From positions 1 through 43,229 of the forward strand of contig JAOPZF010000212.1 in NCBI GenBank assembly GCA_025964255.1: DNA of 43,229 nucleotides, in the 5' to 3' direction. This document shows, piece after piece, positions 24,267-35,916 of the stretch. The translations under genes and the position numbers were made by a program. Positions within the stretch are counted from its first letter, which is position 1, and every line of letters starts with the position of its first letter. A model generated the notes under the pieces. The model searched no databases, was not told the origin of the DNA, and worked only from the letters and a program-made list of their open reading frames with translations. This DNA is from Solirubrobacterales bacterium (GTDB lineage: Bacteria; Actinomycetota; Thermoleophilia; Solirubrobacterales; 70-9).

Positions 24267-25292
24267 ATGGATCTTGAGGTCACCTTTCTTGGGACGGGGG
24301 CGTCGGCGCCTTCGGCGCGGCGGTCGACGGCGGCGGTGCTCGTCGCTCGGGGTGGGGAGCGGCTGCTCTTCGACTGCGGCGAAGGCACGCAGCGGCAGAT
24401 GCAGAAGTCGATCGGGCTGACGCAGGTCGACGAGATCTACCTGACGCACTTCCACGCCGACCACATGATGGGGCTGCCGGGGCTGCTGAAAACGTATGAA
24501 CTGACCGACCGGGAGAGGCCGCTCAAGGTTTTCGGGCCGCCGGGTCTGAAAGAGCTCTTCACCGTGCTGCGACCGCTGATCGGGCGGCTGCGGTATCCGC
24601 TCGAACTGGGGGAGATGAAAGCCGGGGAGCGGGTCGACCATGACGAATACGCGGTCGAGGCGTTCGAAGCCGCCCACAACGTGCGGGCCTTCGGCTGGGC
24701 GCTGGTCGAGGACGATCGGCCCGGGCGCTTCGACCCGGAGGTGGCGAAAGGGCTCGGAGTGCGCGAAGGCCCCGACTTCGCCCGGCTGCAGCGGGGAGAG
24801 GAGGTCGAGGGATCGAAGGGGACGGTGAAGCCCGACCAGGTGATGGGCGAGACCCGCGAAGGTCGGATCATCGTCATCACCGGCGACACCGCGCCCTCAC
24901 CGCAGACCGTCGCGGCAGCGGCCGACGCCGACCTGCTGATCCACGACGCGACCTTCACCGAGGAGGACGTCCAGCGAGCGGCCGAAACCGGCCATTCGAC
25001 GCTCGGCCAAGCCGCCGCGGTGGCCGCTGAGGCGCACGTCCGCCTGCTCGCCCTGGTCCACATTTCCGCCCGCTACCACGTCGGCAAAGTGCTTGACGAG
25101 GCCCGCGAGGTCTTCCCGAAATGCGTCGCCCCCCGGGACTTCGACCAGATCGTCGTCCCCTTCCCAGAGCGCGGCGCCCCCGAGCTGATCCAAGACGGCG
25201 CCCGCAAGCGAGCCGTGCCCGCAGCGCAAGGCGTGCCAGATGAGCAAGGCGGGTCAGCTGATGTCCTGAACGAACCTCCCCGCAGTTCGTGA
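24267..25292 (+). CDS. rnz: Ribonuclease Z (tRNA 3' processing endonuclease)
   Basis: RNase Z cuts the 3' trailer from tRNA precursors lacking encoded CCA, which suits the adjacent tRNA-Arg. The metallo-beta-lactamase signature is His61-x-His63-x-Asp65-His66 (THFHADHMMGLPGLL), with CGEGTQRQMQ before it. Later ligands are in AAHNVRAFGW, ITGDTAPS and LVHISARY. The length is 341 residues against about 305-310 for typical bacterial enzymes. The last 33 or so residues after VVPFPERG are not family-like, and their final part is encoded by a 20-nt inverted repeat at 25248-25316. Confidence 0.93.
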   Translation: MDLEVTFLGTGASAPSARRSTAAVLVARGGERLLFDCGEGTQRQMQKSIGLTQVDEIYLTHFHADHMMGLPGLLKTYELTDRERPLKVFGPPGLKELFTVLRPLIGRLRYPLELGEMKAGERVDHDEYAVEAFEAAHNVRAFGWALVEDDRPGRFDPEVAKGLGVREGPDFARLQRGEEVEGSKGTVKPDQVMGETREGRIIVITGDTAPSPQTVAAAADADLLIHDATFTEEDVQRAAETGHSTLGQAAAVAAEAHVRLLALVHISARYHVGKVLDEAREVFPKCVAPRDFDQIVVPFPERGAPELIQDGARKRAVPAAQGVPDEQGGSADVLNEPPRSS

Positions 25293-25316
25293 GAGAAGGA
25301 CATCATCTGACCCGCC
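25248..25316. repeat. Nested inverted repeat overlapping the rnz stop codon
   Basis: The 20-nt arms at 25248-25267 and 25297-25316 are reverse complements with one mismatch. Inside the 29-nt loop a second stem, ACGAAC (25270-25275) with GTTCGT (25285-25290), can form. No T-tract follows. The rnz stop codon (25290-25292) lies within the loop. It could slow or end rnz transcription before the pyr operon. Confidence 0.85.
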
Positions 25317-25356
25317 GCCCGGGTACCGCCTGAACCCTTGCTACATTCAGAGCCGT

Positions 25357-25387
25357 CCTTTAACCCGGTCCCGAGAGGCCAGGAAGG
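25357..25387 (+). promoter_or_regulatory. PyrR-binding RNA loop over the pyrR Shine-Dalgarno
   Basis: GGTCCCGAGAGGCC forms an upper stem GGUC/GGCC with the PyrR-type loop sequence CCGAGA. The lower stem pairs CCTT (25357-25360) with AAGG of the Shine-Dalgarno AGGAAGG (25381-25387). The ATG follows at 25396. UMP-bound PyrR would stabilise the loop and hide the ribosome site, as described for mycobacterial pyr leaders. No terminator is present, so control is probably translational. Confidence 0.78.
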
Positions 25388-25395
25388 CAGCGAAA

Positions 25396-25959
25396 ATGCG
25401 TGAGAAGGTCGTGCTTGAGCACGACGATCTGAGGCGAACCCTGCGACGGATCGCCCATGAGATCGCCGAGAAGAACCCTGAGCCCGCGCGGCTCGCCGTT
25501 GTCGGCATCCACACTCGCGGCGCCGTCCTGGCCCGCCGCCTCCACACTTTCCTCGGCGAGCTGACCGGAACCGACCTGCCGATCGGCGACATCGACATCA
25601 GCTTCTACCGCGACGACGTCGGCGCCTCCGGCCACCGCCTCTCCCAGCCGGTCGTCCACGACTCGCACATCGACTTCGACCTCGCCGAGCGCACCCTCGT
25701 CCTCGTCGACGACGTTCTCTTCACCGGCCGCACCACCCGCGCCGCGATCGACGCGCTCTTCGATTACGGCCGCCCCGACCGCATCCAACTTGCCGTTCTC
25801 GTCGATCGCGGCCACCGCGAGCTCCCGTTTCGCCCCGACTACGTCGGTAAGAACCTGCCGACGTCGCGTGAGGAGCGGGTGAACGTGCGGCTCGAGGAGA
25901 CCGACGGGATCGACCAGGTGACGATCTCCGAGCCGCAACCGGTGAAGGCACTGGCATGA
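25396..25959 (+). CDS. pyrR: PyrR regulator / uracil phosphoribosyltransferase
   Basis: PyrR binds the pyr mRNA leader when UMP is high and usually also makes UMP from uracil and PRPP. The PRPP motif is LVLVDDVLFTGRTTRAAIDAL, and VVGIHTRGAVLARRL and DIDISFYRDDV are family segments. RGHRELPFRPDYVGKNLPT is the C-terminal signature. The length of 187 residues is normal. It is the first gene of the operon and its own leader carries the matching RNA loop. The stop overlaps pyrB by ATGA. Confidence 0.96.
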   Translation: MREKVVLEHDDLRRTLRRIAHEIAEKNPEPARLAVVGIHTRGAVLARRLHTFLGELTGTDLPIGDIDISFYRDDVGASGHRLSQPVVHDSHIDFDLAERTLVLVDDVLFTGRTTRAAIDALFDYGRPDRIQLAVLVDRGHRELPFRPDYVGKNLPTSREERVNVRLEETDGIDQVTISEPQPVKALA

Positions 25960-26927
25960 AGAATCTGCTCAGCATCGAGGAAGTCGACCGCGGCGGGATC
26001 GAGGCGATCCTCGACCGCGCCCAGAGCTTCGCCGAGGTCGGCCGCCGCGATATCAAAAAGGTGCCGACCCTGCGCGGCCGCACCGTCGTCACCCTCTTCT
26101 ACGAGTCGAGCACCCGCACCTCGAGCTCCTTCGAGCTCGCAGCGAAGCGCCTCTCCGCCGACCTCGTCTCGGTCAAGGCGGCCGGCTCCTCGGTCGACAA
26201 GGGCGAGTCGCTGAAGGACACGGTCGCGACGCTCTCCGCCTATGACCCCGCCGCGATCGTCATCCGCCACCCCTACGCGGGCGCCGCGCAGCTGATCGCC
26301 GACTGGACCCCGGCCGCGGTCGTCAACGCCGGCGACGGCAAGCACGAGCACCCGAGCCAGGCGCTGCTCGACGTCTACACGCTGCGCCGCCGGCTCGGCA
26401 CACTCGAGGGCAAGCGGATCTGGATCGTCGGCGACGTCCTCCACAGCCGCGTCGCCCGCTCCAACCTGATCGCCTTCAAGCGGATGGGCGCCGAGGTGAC
26501 CCTGTGCGGCCCGCCGACCCTGATCCCACGGGGGATCGAGGAGCTCGGCTGCGACGTCACCTACTCGCTCGACGGGCTCGAGGAGGCCGACGTCGTCTAC
26601 GCGCTGCGGATGCAGCTCGAGCGGATGAACGACAAGTTCGTTCCCAGCCTCGCCGAGTACGCGGCCAACTTCCAGATCGACACCCGCCGGCTCCACCCGC
26701 GCCAGTTGCTGATGCACCCCGGCCCGGTCAACCGCGGGGTCGAGGTCTCCGGCGAGGCGATCGACTCGCCGCAGTCGCTGGTCACCGAGCAGGTCGCCGC
26801 CGGCCTGGTGGTGCGGATGGCGATCCTCTACGAGCTGCTCGCCGGCCGCCCCGAGCGCCCGACCTCGATCGGCGACGGCCCGGTCGCCGCCGAAGCCGCC
26901 GCGCCGACGATCGGCCAGCCGGCGTGA
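25956..26927 (+). CDS. pyrB: Aspartate carbamoyltransferase catalytic chain
   Basis: The enzyme joins carbamoyl phosphate and aspartate to carbamoylaspartate. The carbamoyl-phosphate loop is YESSTRTSSSFE, with Ser-Thr-Arg-Thr followed by Ser where many enzymes have Arg. HPSQALLDVYTL, the SSVDKGESLKDT loop and HPGPVNRGVE are the other family marks. The length is 323 residues, with a short Ala-rich tail after LLAGR. No pyrI regulatory chain is present. It overlaps pyrR by ATGA and pyrC by GTGA. Confidence 0.96.
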   Translation: MKNLLSIEEVDRGGIEAILDRAQSFAEVGRRDIKKVPTLRGRTVVTLFYESSTRTSSSFELAAKRLSADLVSVKAAGSSVDKGESLKDTVATLSAYDPAAIVIRHPYAGAAQLIADWTPAAVVNAGDGKHEHPSQALLDVYTLRRRLGTLEGKRIWIVGDVLHSRVARSNLIAFKRMGAEVTLCGPPTLIPRGIEELGCDVTYSLDGLEEADVVYALRMQLERMNDKFVPSLAEYAANFQIDTRRLHPRQLLMHPGPVNRGVEVSGEAIDSPQSLVTEQVAAGLVVRMAILYELLAGRPERPTSIGDGPVAAEAAAPTIGQPA

Positions 26928-28285
26928 GCGGCGCCATCAACCTCACCGACGTCCTCGACGTCCGGGCTGGCGAGCCCGCTGACCTCGTCCTCCGTCGCGC
27001 CACGCTGCTCGACCCGGTCGCCGGGATCGACGGCGTCCATGACCTCGTCATCCGCGACGGCCGGATCGCCGAGCTCGCGCCCCCCGGCGGGGCCGACGCG
27101 ACCGACGTCGAGGAGGTAGACGCAGAAGGCCTGCACGCCTTCCCCGCCTTCTTCGACCCGCACGTCCACCTGCGGACGCCCGGCCAGGAGCACAAGGAGG
27201 ACGTCGAGACCGGCACCCGCTCCGCCGCCGCGGGTGGCTACTGCGGGATCATCGCGATGGCCAACACGGCGCCGCCGGTCGACGACGTCTCGGCCGTCAC
27301 CGCCCTGCGGGAGCAGGCGCGCGCCCAGGCCTCGGTCCCGGTCGGCTTCGCCGCCACGGTGACGGTCGGGATGAAGGGCGAGGATCTGACCGAGATGGTC
27401 GAACTTCGCGACGCCGGCGCGGTCGCCTTCACCGACGACGGGCTGCCGATCGCGAGCGCCCGGATCATGCGCCGCGCGCTCCAGTACCAGAAGCTCGCGG
27501 GCCTCAACATCGCCCTCCACGAGCAGGATCCAGACCTCTCCGCCGGCGGCGTGATGCACGAAGGCGCGGTCTCGGCGGCCCTCGGCCTCGGCGGCTGGCC
27601 CTCGGTCGCGGAGTCGACGATGATCGCCCGCGACTGCGCCCTCGCCGCCTACGAGGACGCCCGCATCCACGTCCAGCACCTCTCCGCGGTCGAGTCGATC
27701 GACGTCGTCCGCGCCGCCAAGGCCGCCGGCGTCCTGGTCAGCGCGGAGGCGTCCCCGCACCACCTCTGCCTCACCGACGAGGAGGTCCGCAGCCTCGACC
27801 CGAGCCGCTTCAAGATGAACCCGCCGCTGCGCCACGAGACCGATCGCCAGGCGCTGATCGCGGCGCTCCGCGACGGCACGATCGAGTGCATCGCCACCGA
27901 CCACGCGCCGCACCACGCCGACGAAAAGGAAGTCCCCTTCGAGCAGGCCGCCTTCGGCGTCACCGGGCTCGAGACCGCCTTCGCCGCGCTCCACACCTGG
28001 CTGGTGATGCCCGGGGTGATCGGCCTCGGCCTGCTGGTCGAGCGCCTCTCCGGCGGCGCCGCGCCCTTCGACCTACCGCGGCCGACGCTGGCGCCGGGCT
28101 CGGAGGCCAACGTCGCCCTCTGCGACCTGTCGGCCGAGTGGACGGTCGGCGAGGACGGGTACGAGAGCCGCTCCTCGAACTCCTGGTGCGAGGGCAAGAC
28201 GCTGACCGGCCGCGTCCTCGTCACCGTCGCCGGCGGCCAGGTCGCCTACAGACTTCGTTCCTTCTCCCTGGGAGTAGCCCAATGA
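26924..28285 (+). CDS. pyrC: Dihydroorotase (type I)
   Basis: The enzyme cyclises carbamoylaspartate to dihydroorotate. The metal site includes His80 and His82 in FDPHVHLRTPGQEHKED. IAMANTAPPVDD, SAEASPHHL and ECIATDHAPHH are the other type I signatures. I start at GTG 26924 (MSGAINLTDV), which overlaps the pyrB stop as GTGA, giving 453 residues; the open frame further upstream runs inside pyrB. The stop overlaps carA by ATGA. Confidence 0.95.
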   Translation: MSGAINLTDVLDVRAGEPADLVLRRATLLDPVAGIDGVHDLVIRDGRIAELAPPGGADATDVEEVDAEGLHAFPAFFDPHVHLRTPGQEHKEDVETGTRSAAAGGYCGIIAMANTAPPVDDVSAVTALREQARAQASVPVGFAATVTVGMKGEDLTEMVELRDAGAVAFTDDGLPIASARIMRRALQYQKLAGLNIALHEQDPDLSAGGVMHEGAVSAALGLGGWPSVAESTMIARDCALAAYEDARIHVQHLSAVESIDVVRAAKAAGVLVSAEASPHHLCLTDEEVRSLDPSRFKMNPPLRHETDRQALIAALRDGTIECIATDHAPHHADEKEVPFEQAAFGVTGLETAFAALHTWLVMPGVIGLGLLVERLSGGAAPFDLPRPTLAPGSEANVALCDLSAEWTVGEDGYESRSSNSWCEGKTLTGRVLVTVAGGQVAYRLRSFSLGVAQ

Positions 28286-29420
28286 CCACCCCTGTCCCGT
28301 CCGCCTACCTGCTGCTCGAGGACGGCCTCCGCTTCGACGGCGACCTCGTCGGCCACCCCGACGCGACCGTCGGCGAGGTCGTCTTCAACACCGCGATGAC
28401 CGGCTACCAGGAGGCCGTCACCGATCCCTCCTACGCGGGCCAGATCATCGTCTTCACCTACCCGCTGATCGGCAACTACGGGGTCAGCGGAGCGGCGATG
28501 GAGTCCGAAGCGGTGCACGCTCGCGGGGTCGTCATGCGCGACGCCAAGAACCGCGAGGACGTCGCCACCGCCGAGGGCGGCTGGCTCGACTGGCTCGACA
28601 TGACCGGCACGCCGGGGATCAGCGGCATCGACACCCGCGCCCTGGTCCGCCACCTGCGCGACCGCGGCGCGATGCGCGGCGGCATCTTCCCGGCGAGCGT
28701 CCCCGAGGCCGAGGCGCGCGAGCGGATCGCCGCCGAGCCGTCGATGGCGGGTGCCGACTTCGCCCGCCAGGTGACCCCGCCGGAAATCGTCCGCTTCGAC
28801 GGCGACGGCCCGCACGTGGTCGGCATCGACACCGGGGTGAAGCTCTCGATCGTCCGCCAGCTGCGCGAGCACGGCGCCAAGGTGACGCTGCTGCCCTGCA
28901 CCTCGAGCGCCGAGGAGGTGCTCGCCGAGGACCCCGACATCGTCTTCCTCGCCAACGGCCCCGGTGACCCGGCGGCGCTCGACTACGTCGTCGACACCGT
29001 CCGCGGGGTGATCGGCAAGCGCCCGGTCTTCGGCATCTGCCTCGGCCACCAGCTGCTCTGCCGCGCGGTCGGCCTCGAGACCTACAAGCTGCCCTTCGGC
29101 CACCGCGGCGCCAACCACCCGGTCAAGGACCTGGAGACGGGCCGCATCGACATCACCTCGCAGAACCACGGCTTCGCGGTCGCGGGCCCCGGCGGCGAGC
29201 CGCGGATCGAGGGCGACGAACCGGTCCGCTGGGACACCGACTTCGGCGTCGCCGAGCTGAGCCAACTGAACTTGTACGACAGAACGGTGGAGGGACTGAT
29301 CTTGAAGGACGTTGCCGGAGCAACGGTGCAGTACCACCCGGAGGCCGGGCCGGGTCCGCACGATGCCCGCCACCTCTTCGACCGCTTCCTCGCCCTCGCC
29401 GAGCAGGGAAACCCCGCCTG

Positions 29421-29421
<1 letters not shown>
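28282..29421 (+). CDS. carA: Carbamoyl-phosphate synthase small subunit
   Basis: The subunit hydrolyses glutamine and passes ammonia to CarB. The N-terminal domain has the typical [20 protein letters not shown]. The class I glutaminase domain has Cys253 in [10 protein letters not shown], the [10 protein letters not shown] loop, [10 protein letters not shown], and the catalytic His-x-Glu in [12 protein letters not shown]. The ATG at 28282 has GGGAG 7 nt upstream and overlaps the pyrC stop, giving 379 residues. The stop overlaps carB as TGATG. Confidence 0.96.
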
Positions 29422-32536
<3,115 letters not shown>

Positions 32537-32540
<4 letters not shown>

Positions 32541-33388
32541 GCACGCCCTTCGGCCGCCGGCTCTGCGAGGTCGCCTCGAACCGTGATTCGGGCGGCTACC
32601 GCGTCGTGGCGCTGATCGATCGCGACGGTCCGGAGCCCGAGCCGGGGCAGTTCTACATGCTCGCCGCGGCCCGAGGCTGGGACTCGCGCGACGGACGCGC
32701 CTTCCTACCGCGGGCGATCTCGGTCGCCGATGTCAATCCCGCGGCGGGCGGCGGGGTCAAGCTCGACTTCCTGCTCGACGCGGTCGGTCCGGGGACGGGG
32801 CGGCTCTGCGACCTCGGCGAAGGGGAGGGGGTCTGGATCACCGGCCCGCTCGGCAACTCCTTCGCCTCACCGCGCGAGGTCTCGCCGGTGGCGGCCGGGG
32901 CGGTCCTGGTCGGCGGCGGGGTCGGGACGGCCCCGCTGGCGCTGCTGCGCCGACGCTTCAGTGAGCGCGCGGTCCCGCACCGCGTCCTGCTCGGCTTCCG
33001 CGACCGCGCCCACACCGGCGGCCTCGACCTCTTCTGCGGCTCCTCCGGGGCGCTCTGCCCCGAGGTGAGGATGACCACCGAGGATGGCCACGCGGGCGTC
33101 CAGGGGCGGGTCACGGACCTCCTGCTGCCGATCCTGGCCGGGGACGACGCGAGCTCCGCGGTCGTCTACTCCTGCGGCCCGCCGGCGATGCTGGAGGCGA
33201 TCCGCGCGCTCTGCACCGAGCACGGCGTGCCCTGCGAGCTGGCGCTCGAGTCGCCGATGGCCTGCGGCTTCGGCGCCTGCTTCGGCTGCGCGGTGCCCAA
33301 ACCCGGCGGCGGCTACCTCAGACTTTGCATCGACGGCCCGGTGCTCCGCGGAGACCAGGTCGAGGAGGTGAGCCACGCGTATGCCTGA
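32537..33388 (+). CDS. pyrK: Dihydroorotate dehydrogenase electron-transfer subunit
   Basis: PyrK passes electrons from the class 1B PyrD to NAD+ through FAD and a 2Fe-2S cluster. The FAD region is [10 protein letters not shown], and [18 protein letters not shown] is the NAD-binding glycine loop. The cluster cysteines are in [14 protein letters not shown] with a fourth in LRLCIDGPV. The ATG at 32537 overlaps the carB stop, giving 283 residues. It overlaps pyrD by 8 nt. Its presence shows that the pathway here is NAD-linked rather than quinone-linked. Confidence 0.94.
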
Positions 33389-34277
33389 GATTTGCGGGAT
33401 CGAGCTGGACCACCCGGTGATCAACGCCTCGGGGACCTACGACGCGATCGCCGCCCAGGCCGTCTTCGGCGACGCCGTGCTGGCCGACTTCCCCTTCAGC
33501 GCTTTCGTCTCGAAGACGATCACCCCAGAGCCGCGCGCCGGCAACGCGCCGCGGCGGATCTGGGAGACGCCGAGCGGGATGCTCAACTCGATCGGGCTGC
33601 CGAACAAGGGGCTCGAGGGCTTCCTCGCCGAGGACCTGCCGAAGCTGCGCGAGCTCCCGGTCCCGCTGATCGTCTCGATCATGGCGACGACGCGCGAGGA
33701 CTTCGCCCACTGCGTCGAGCGGATCGCGAGGCGCCGCGAGGTGGCGGCGATCGAGCTCAACGTCTCCTGCCCGAACGTGCACTCGGGGCTGATCGTCGGT
33801 GAGAACCCGAGTGAGACCGAGGCGCTGCTCGAGGTGCTCCGCCCGGTGACCGAGAAGCCGCTGATCGTGAAGCTGACGCCGAACGTCGCCGACGCCGCGG
33901 CGGTCGCGGCTGGGGGTGAGCGCGGCGGAGCCGACGCGATCTCGCTGATCAACACGCTGAAGGGAACCGCGGTCGACCCGGCGACCGGCGGCCCCGCGCT
34001 CGGCAACGGCTACGGCGGCCTCTCGGGACCGGCGGTGCGACCCGTCGCGCTCGAGCAGGTGCGTTCGGTGCGAGCCGCGGTCAGCCTCCCGATCGTCGGC
34101 ATGGGAGGAATCTCGAACGGCGCCGACGCGGCCGAGTTCCTCGCCCTCGGGGCGAGCATCGTCGCCGTCGGCACCGAGAACTTCCGCGACCCCAGAGCCG
34201 GCGCGCGGGTCGCCGCGGAACTGGAGTCGACGCTCCGCCTTGAGCGCTCTGCGACGCTTGCGCTTGACCTCGACTAG
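33381..34277 (+). CDS. pyrD: Dihydroorotate dehydrogenase, class 1B catalytic subunit
   Basis: PyrD oxidises dihydroorotate to orotate with FMN. The start of the barrel is VINASGTYD, the catalytic cysteine is in IELNVSCPNV, and SLINTLKGTAVD, LSGPAVRPVALEQV and GMGGISNGADAAEFLALGAS form the FMN and phosphate sites. The length is 298 residues. The Cys base together with pyrK places it in class 1B. It ends the operon; pyrE and pyrF are not in the window. The gene overlaps the pyrK stop. Confidence 0.96.
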   Translation: MPEICGIELDHPVINASGTYDAIAAQAVFGDAVLADFPFSAFVSKTITPEPRAGNAPRRIWETPSGMLNSIGLPNKGLEGFLAEDLPKLRELPVPLIVSIMATTREDFAHCVERIARRREVAAIELNVSCPNVHSGLIVGENPSETEALLEVLRPVTEKPLIVKLTPNVADAAAVAAGGERGGADAISLINTLKGTAVDPATGGPALGNGYGGLSGPAVRPVALEQVRSVRAAVSLPIVGMGGISNGADAAEFLALGASIVAVGTENFRDPRAGARVAAELESTLRLERSATLALDLD

Positions 34278-34316
34278 AGGTTGAGATGAATTTACGCGCA
34301 AATGGGTGAGGTCGGC

Positions 34317-34344
34317 TTGCGTGCACCCGATGCCGGGCTATACT
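34317..34344 (+). promoter_or_regulatory. Promoter for mihF
   Basis: TTGCGT (34317-34322) and TATACT (34339-34344) are separated by 16 nt. The predicted transcription start is within a few bases of the GTG at 34354, which has no Shine-Dalgarno. This is one of the two best promoters in the window and indicates a leaderless or nearly leaderless mRNA. Confidence 0.65.
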
Positions 34345-34353
34345 CGCCGCCGC

Positions 34354-34686
34354 GTGGCGACCTCGACCAAAACCTCTCTCGCGGCTCCGGAAAGGTCCCT
34401 CGATCAGAGGATGGAGGCGCTCAAACGGGCCAACGACATTCGTACCGCCCGGGCCAAACTGAAGAAGGACCTGAAGGCCGGTCGTACCAACATCCACGGG
34501 ATGCTTCTCGACCCGCCCGAGTACGTGATGACCGCCAAGGTCTTCGACATGCTCCTCGCCGTCCCCAAGTACGGCCGGGTGAAGACGAACCGGATCTTGA
34601 ACCAGTGCCGGATCTCACCGTCGAAGACGATCGGCGGCCTCAGCGAGCGTCAGCGCACCGAGCTCGTCTCGCTCCTCCACCGCTAG
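34354..34686 (+). CDS. mihF: Actinobacterial integration host factor (mIHF)
   Basis: mIHF is a small DNA-bending nucleoid protein of Actinobacteria, unrelated to the HU-like IHF of proteobacteria. The core matches: AALKRAN-like EALKRANDIRTARAKLKKDLK, then VFDMLLAVPKYGRVKTNRIL and the helix-two-turn-helix end IGGLSERQRTELVSLL. I start at GTG 34354, giving 110 residues, because the TATACT box lies just ahead; the ATG at 34306 would put the promoter inside the gene. gmk and rpoZ follow, the usual actinobacterial order. Confidence 0.9.
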   Translation: MATSTKTSLAAPERSLDQRMEALKRANDIRTARAKLKKDLKAGRTNIHGMLLDPPEYVMTAKVFDMLLAVPKYGRVKTNRILNQCRISPSKTIGGLSERQRTELVSLLHR

Positions 34687-34786
34687 CGGCGGCTGCAAAC
34701 CGGCGCATCTCGGCCGGCTCGGTCGCTCGCGTGCGGAGCACGCCACGCTCCCTGCGTCCGGCCGACCTGCTTGGTTTTCGCTCGCC

Positions 34787-35362
34787 GTGACTGATCCATC
34801 TGCAAAGGTTTTCGTCATCACCGGCCCCTCAGGAGTGGGGAAGGGCACGCTGATCAAGAAGCTGCTCGAACGCGTACCTGACCTGGCTCTATCCGTCTCG
34901 GCGACGACCCGCGCACCTCGCGAGGGTGAGAAGCATGGTCGCGATTACCATTTCCTCACCGAGGAGCAGTTCCAGGAGAGGATCGCCGCCAAGGACTTTC
35001 TGGAGTTCGCCTCCTACAGCGGCAACCACTACGGGACTCTGAACTCGGAGCTCGACCGTTGCCTCGAAAAGGGACGCTCGGTCGTCCTCGAGATCGAGGT
35101 CCAGGGAGCCACCCAGGTCCGCGCCGCACGGCCCGATTCGGTCCAGATCTTCATCGCCCCACCCGACCCGGCGGTCCTCCGCGAGCGACTCCGCGGCCGC
35201 GGCACCGACTCCGCCGAGGCGATCGACAAACGCCTCCAGGTCGCCGAGCAGGAGCTGGGCGCCCAAGACGACTTCGACTTCCTCATCGTCAACGACGATC
35301 TCGACCAAGCGAGCGACGAGCTCGAGTCGATCGTCCGCCGGTCGATCGGTCTCGATTCGTAA
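34787..35362 (+). CDS. gmk: Guanylate kinase
   Basis: The enzyme phosphorylates GMP to GDP with ATP. The P-loop GPSGVGKGT is at residues 13-21, the GMP-binding segment includes SVSATTRAPREGEKHGRDYHF and FLEFASYSGNHYGT, and the lid region is RLRGRGTDSAEAIDKRL. The length of 191 residues is typical. It begins with GTG about 100 nt after mihF; the gap contains nothing recognisable. A 287-nt structured gap separates it from rpoZ. Confidence 0.96.
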   Translation: MTDPSAKVFVITGPSGVGKGTLIKKLLERVPDLALSVSATTRAPREGEKHGRDYHFLTEEQFQERIAAKDFLEFASYSGNHYGTLNSELDRCLEKGRSVVLEIEVQGATQVRAARPDSVQIFIAPPDPAVLRERLRGRGTDSAEAIDKRLQVAEQELGAQDDFDFLIVNDDLDQASDELESIVRRSIGLDS

Positions 35363-35385
35363 AAGCTCGGGGGCGGGCTGACGGC

Positions 35386-35424
35386 GTTCGCACTTTCCCG
35401 CGCATACCGCGGGTTTCTGCGAAC
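35386..35424. repeat. Two-tier inverted repeat after gmk
   Basis: GTTCGCA (35386-35392) pairs with TGCGAAC (35418-35424), and inside it CCCGCG (35397-35402) pairs with CGCGGG (35408-35413). A symmetric CTTT/TTTC internal loop lies between the two stems. No T-tract follows, so it may end gmk transcription in a U-less way or act as an RNA stability element. Confidence 0.7.
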
Positions 35425-35479
35425 TCACCTGGGCGGGGTGCCACGGCTCCGTGCCGGGGGTCAGACGGAGCGCTGTCGA

Positions 35480-35584
35480 AGGGCCATCGGGTGTCCCTCG
35501 AATGAAGCTCAGGGCCACGGTCTCGAACCCACGCGGCCATTCCAGCTGCGCGACGGCTTCAGGCGAGGGACACCCGATTGCCCT
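35480..35584. repeat. Long inverted repeat between gmk and rpoZ
   Basis: Arms of 21 nt at 35480-35500 and 35564-35584 are reverse complements with one mismatch. Just inside them TGAAGC (35503-35508) pairs with GCTTCA (35556-35561). The 63-nt centre holds no recognisable gene. The element ends 51 nt before the rpoZ -10 box. Confidence 0.85.
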
Positions 35585-35634
35585 CCCCGCCGAGACACGA
35601 ACCCTTGCGCCCGATGTCCGCCGCCCCGCTCGTC

Positions 35635-35640
35635 TACACT
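35635..35640 (+). promoter_or_regulatory. Candidate -10 box (TACACT) for rpoZ
   Basis: TACACT ends 9 nt before the rpoZ ATG, again without a Shine-Dalgarno. A TTGCGC lies 24 nt further up, too far for a standard -35. Confidence 0.4.
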
Positions 35641-35649
35641 GCTCCGTCC

Positions 35650-35883
35650 ATGGTTAAACCACGCGTAGACAAGCTTCTGGACCACGCTGACTCCAATTAC
35701 GCCGCCGTTGTCGTATCGGCGAAGCGGGCACGTCAGATCAACAGCTACTTCCACAACCTCGGTGAGGGCGGCTTCGGCGAGTATCCGCCCCCGATGGTGG
35801 AAACGAACGCCGAGGGCAACTACCTCACGATGGCACTCGAAGAGCTCGCCGAGGGCAAGCTCAAATACGAGTACCGCAGCTAG
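35650..35883 (+). CDS. rpoZ: RNA polymerase omega subunit
   Basis: Omega helps assemble RNA polymerase by binding beta-prime. This 77-residue protein has the family order VDKLLDHADSNYAAVVVSAKRARQINSYFHNLG, and ends with NYLTMALEELAEGKLKYE. I start at ATG 35650 (MVKPRVDKLL), since the upstream extension from 35578 runs through the inverted repeat and is not conserved-looking. It follows gmk and precedes coaBC, a common bacterial order. Confidence 0.92.
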   Translation: MVKPRVDKLLDHADSNYAAVVVSAKRARQINSYFHNLGEGGFGEYPPPMVETNAEGNYLTMALEELAEGKLKYEYRS

Positions 35884-35916
35884 GCGCTTAGCGCCCAGCT
35901 CCTGAGGAGCTCAAAG

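Noticed and set aside
25339-25347. Strong promoter before the pyrR loop
   Set aside because: TACATT at 25342-25347 could be a -10 box, but there is no -35 at a proper distance, so I did not list it as a feature.
35510-35550. Possible minus-strand tRNA fragment (TCTCGAACCCACGCGGCC)
   Set aside because: It resembles a T arm only superficially; no acceptor, D arm or anticodon arm can be drawn, and the region is explained by the inverted repeat.
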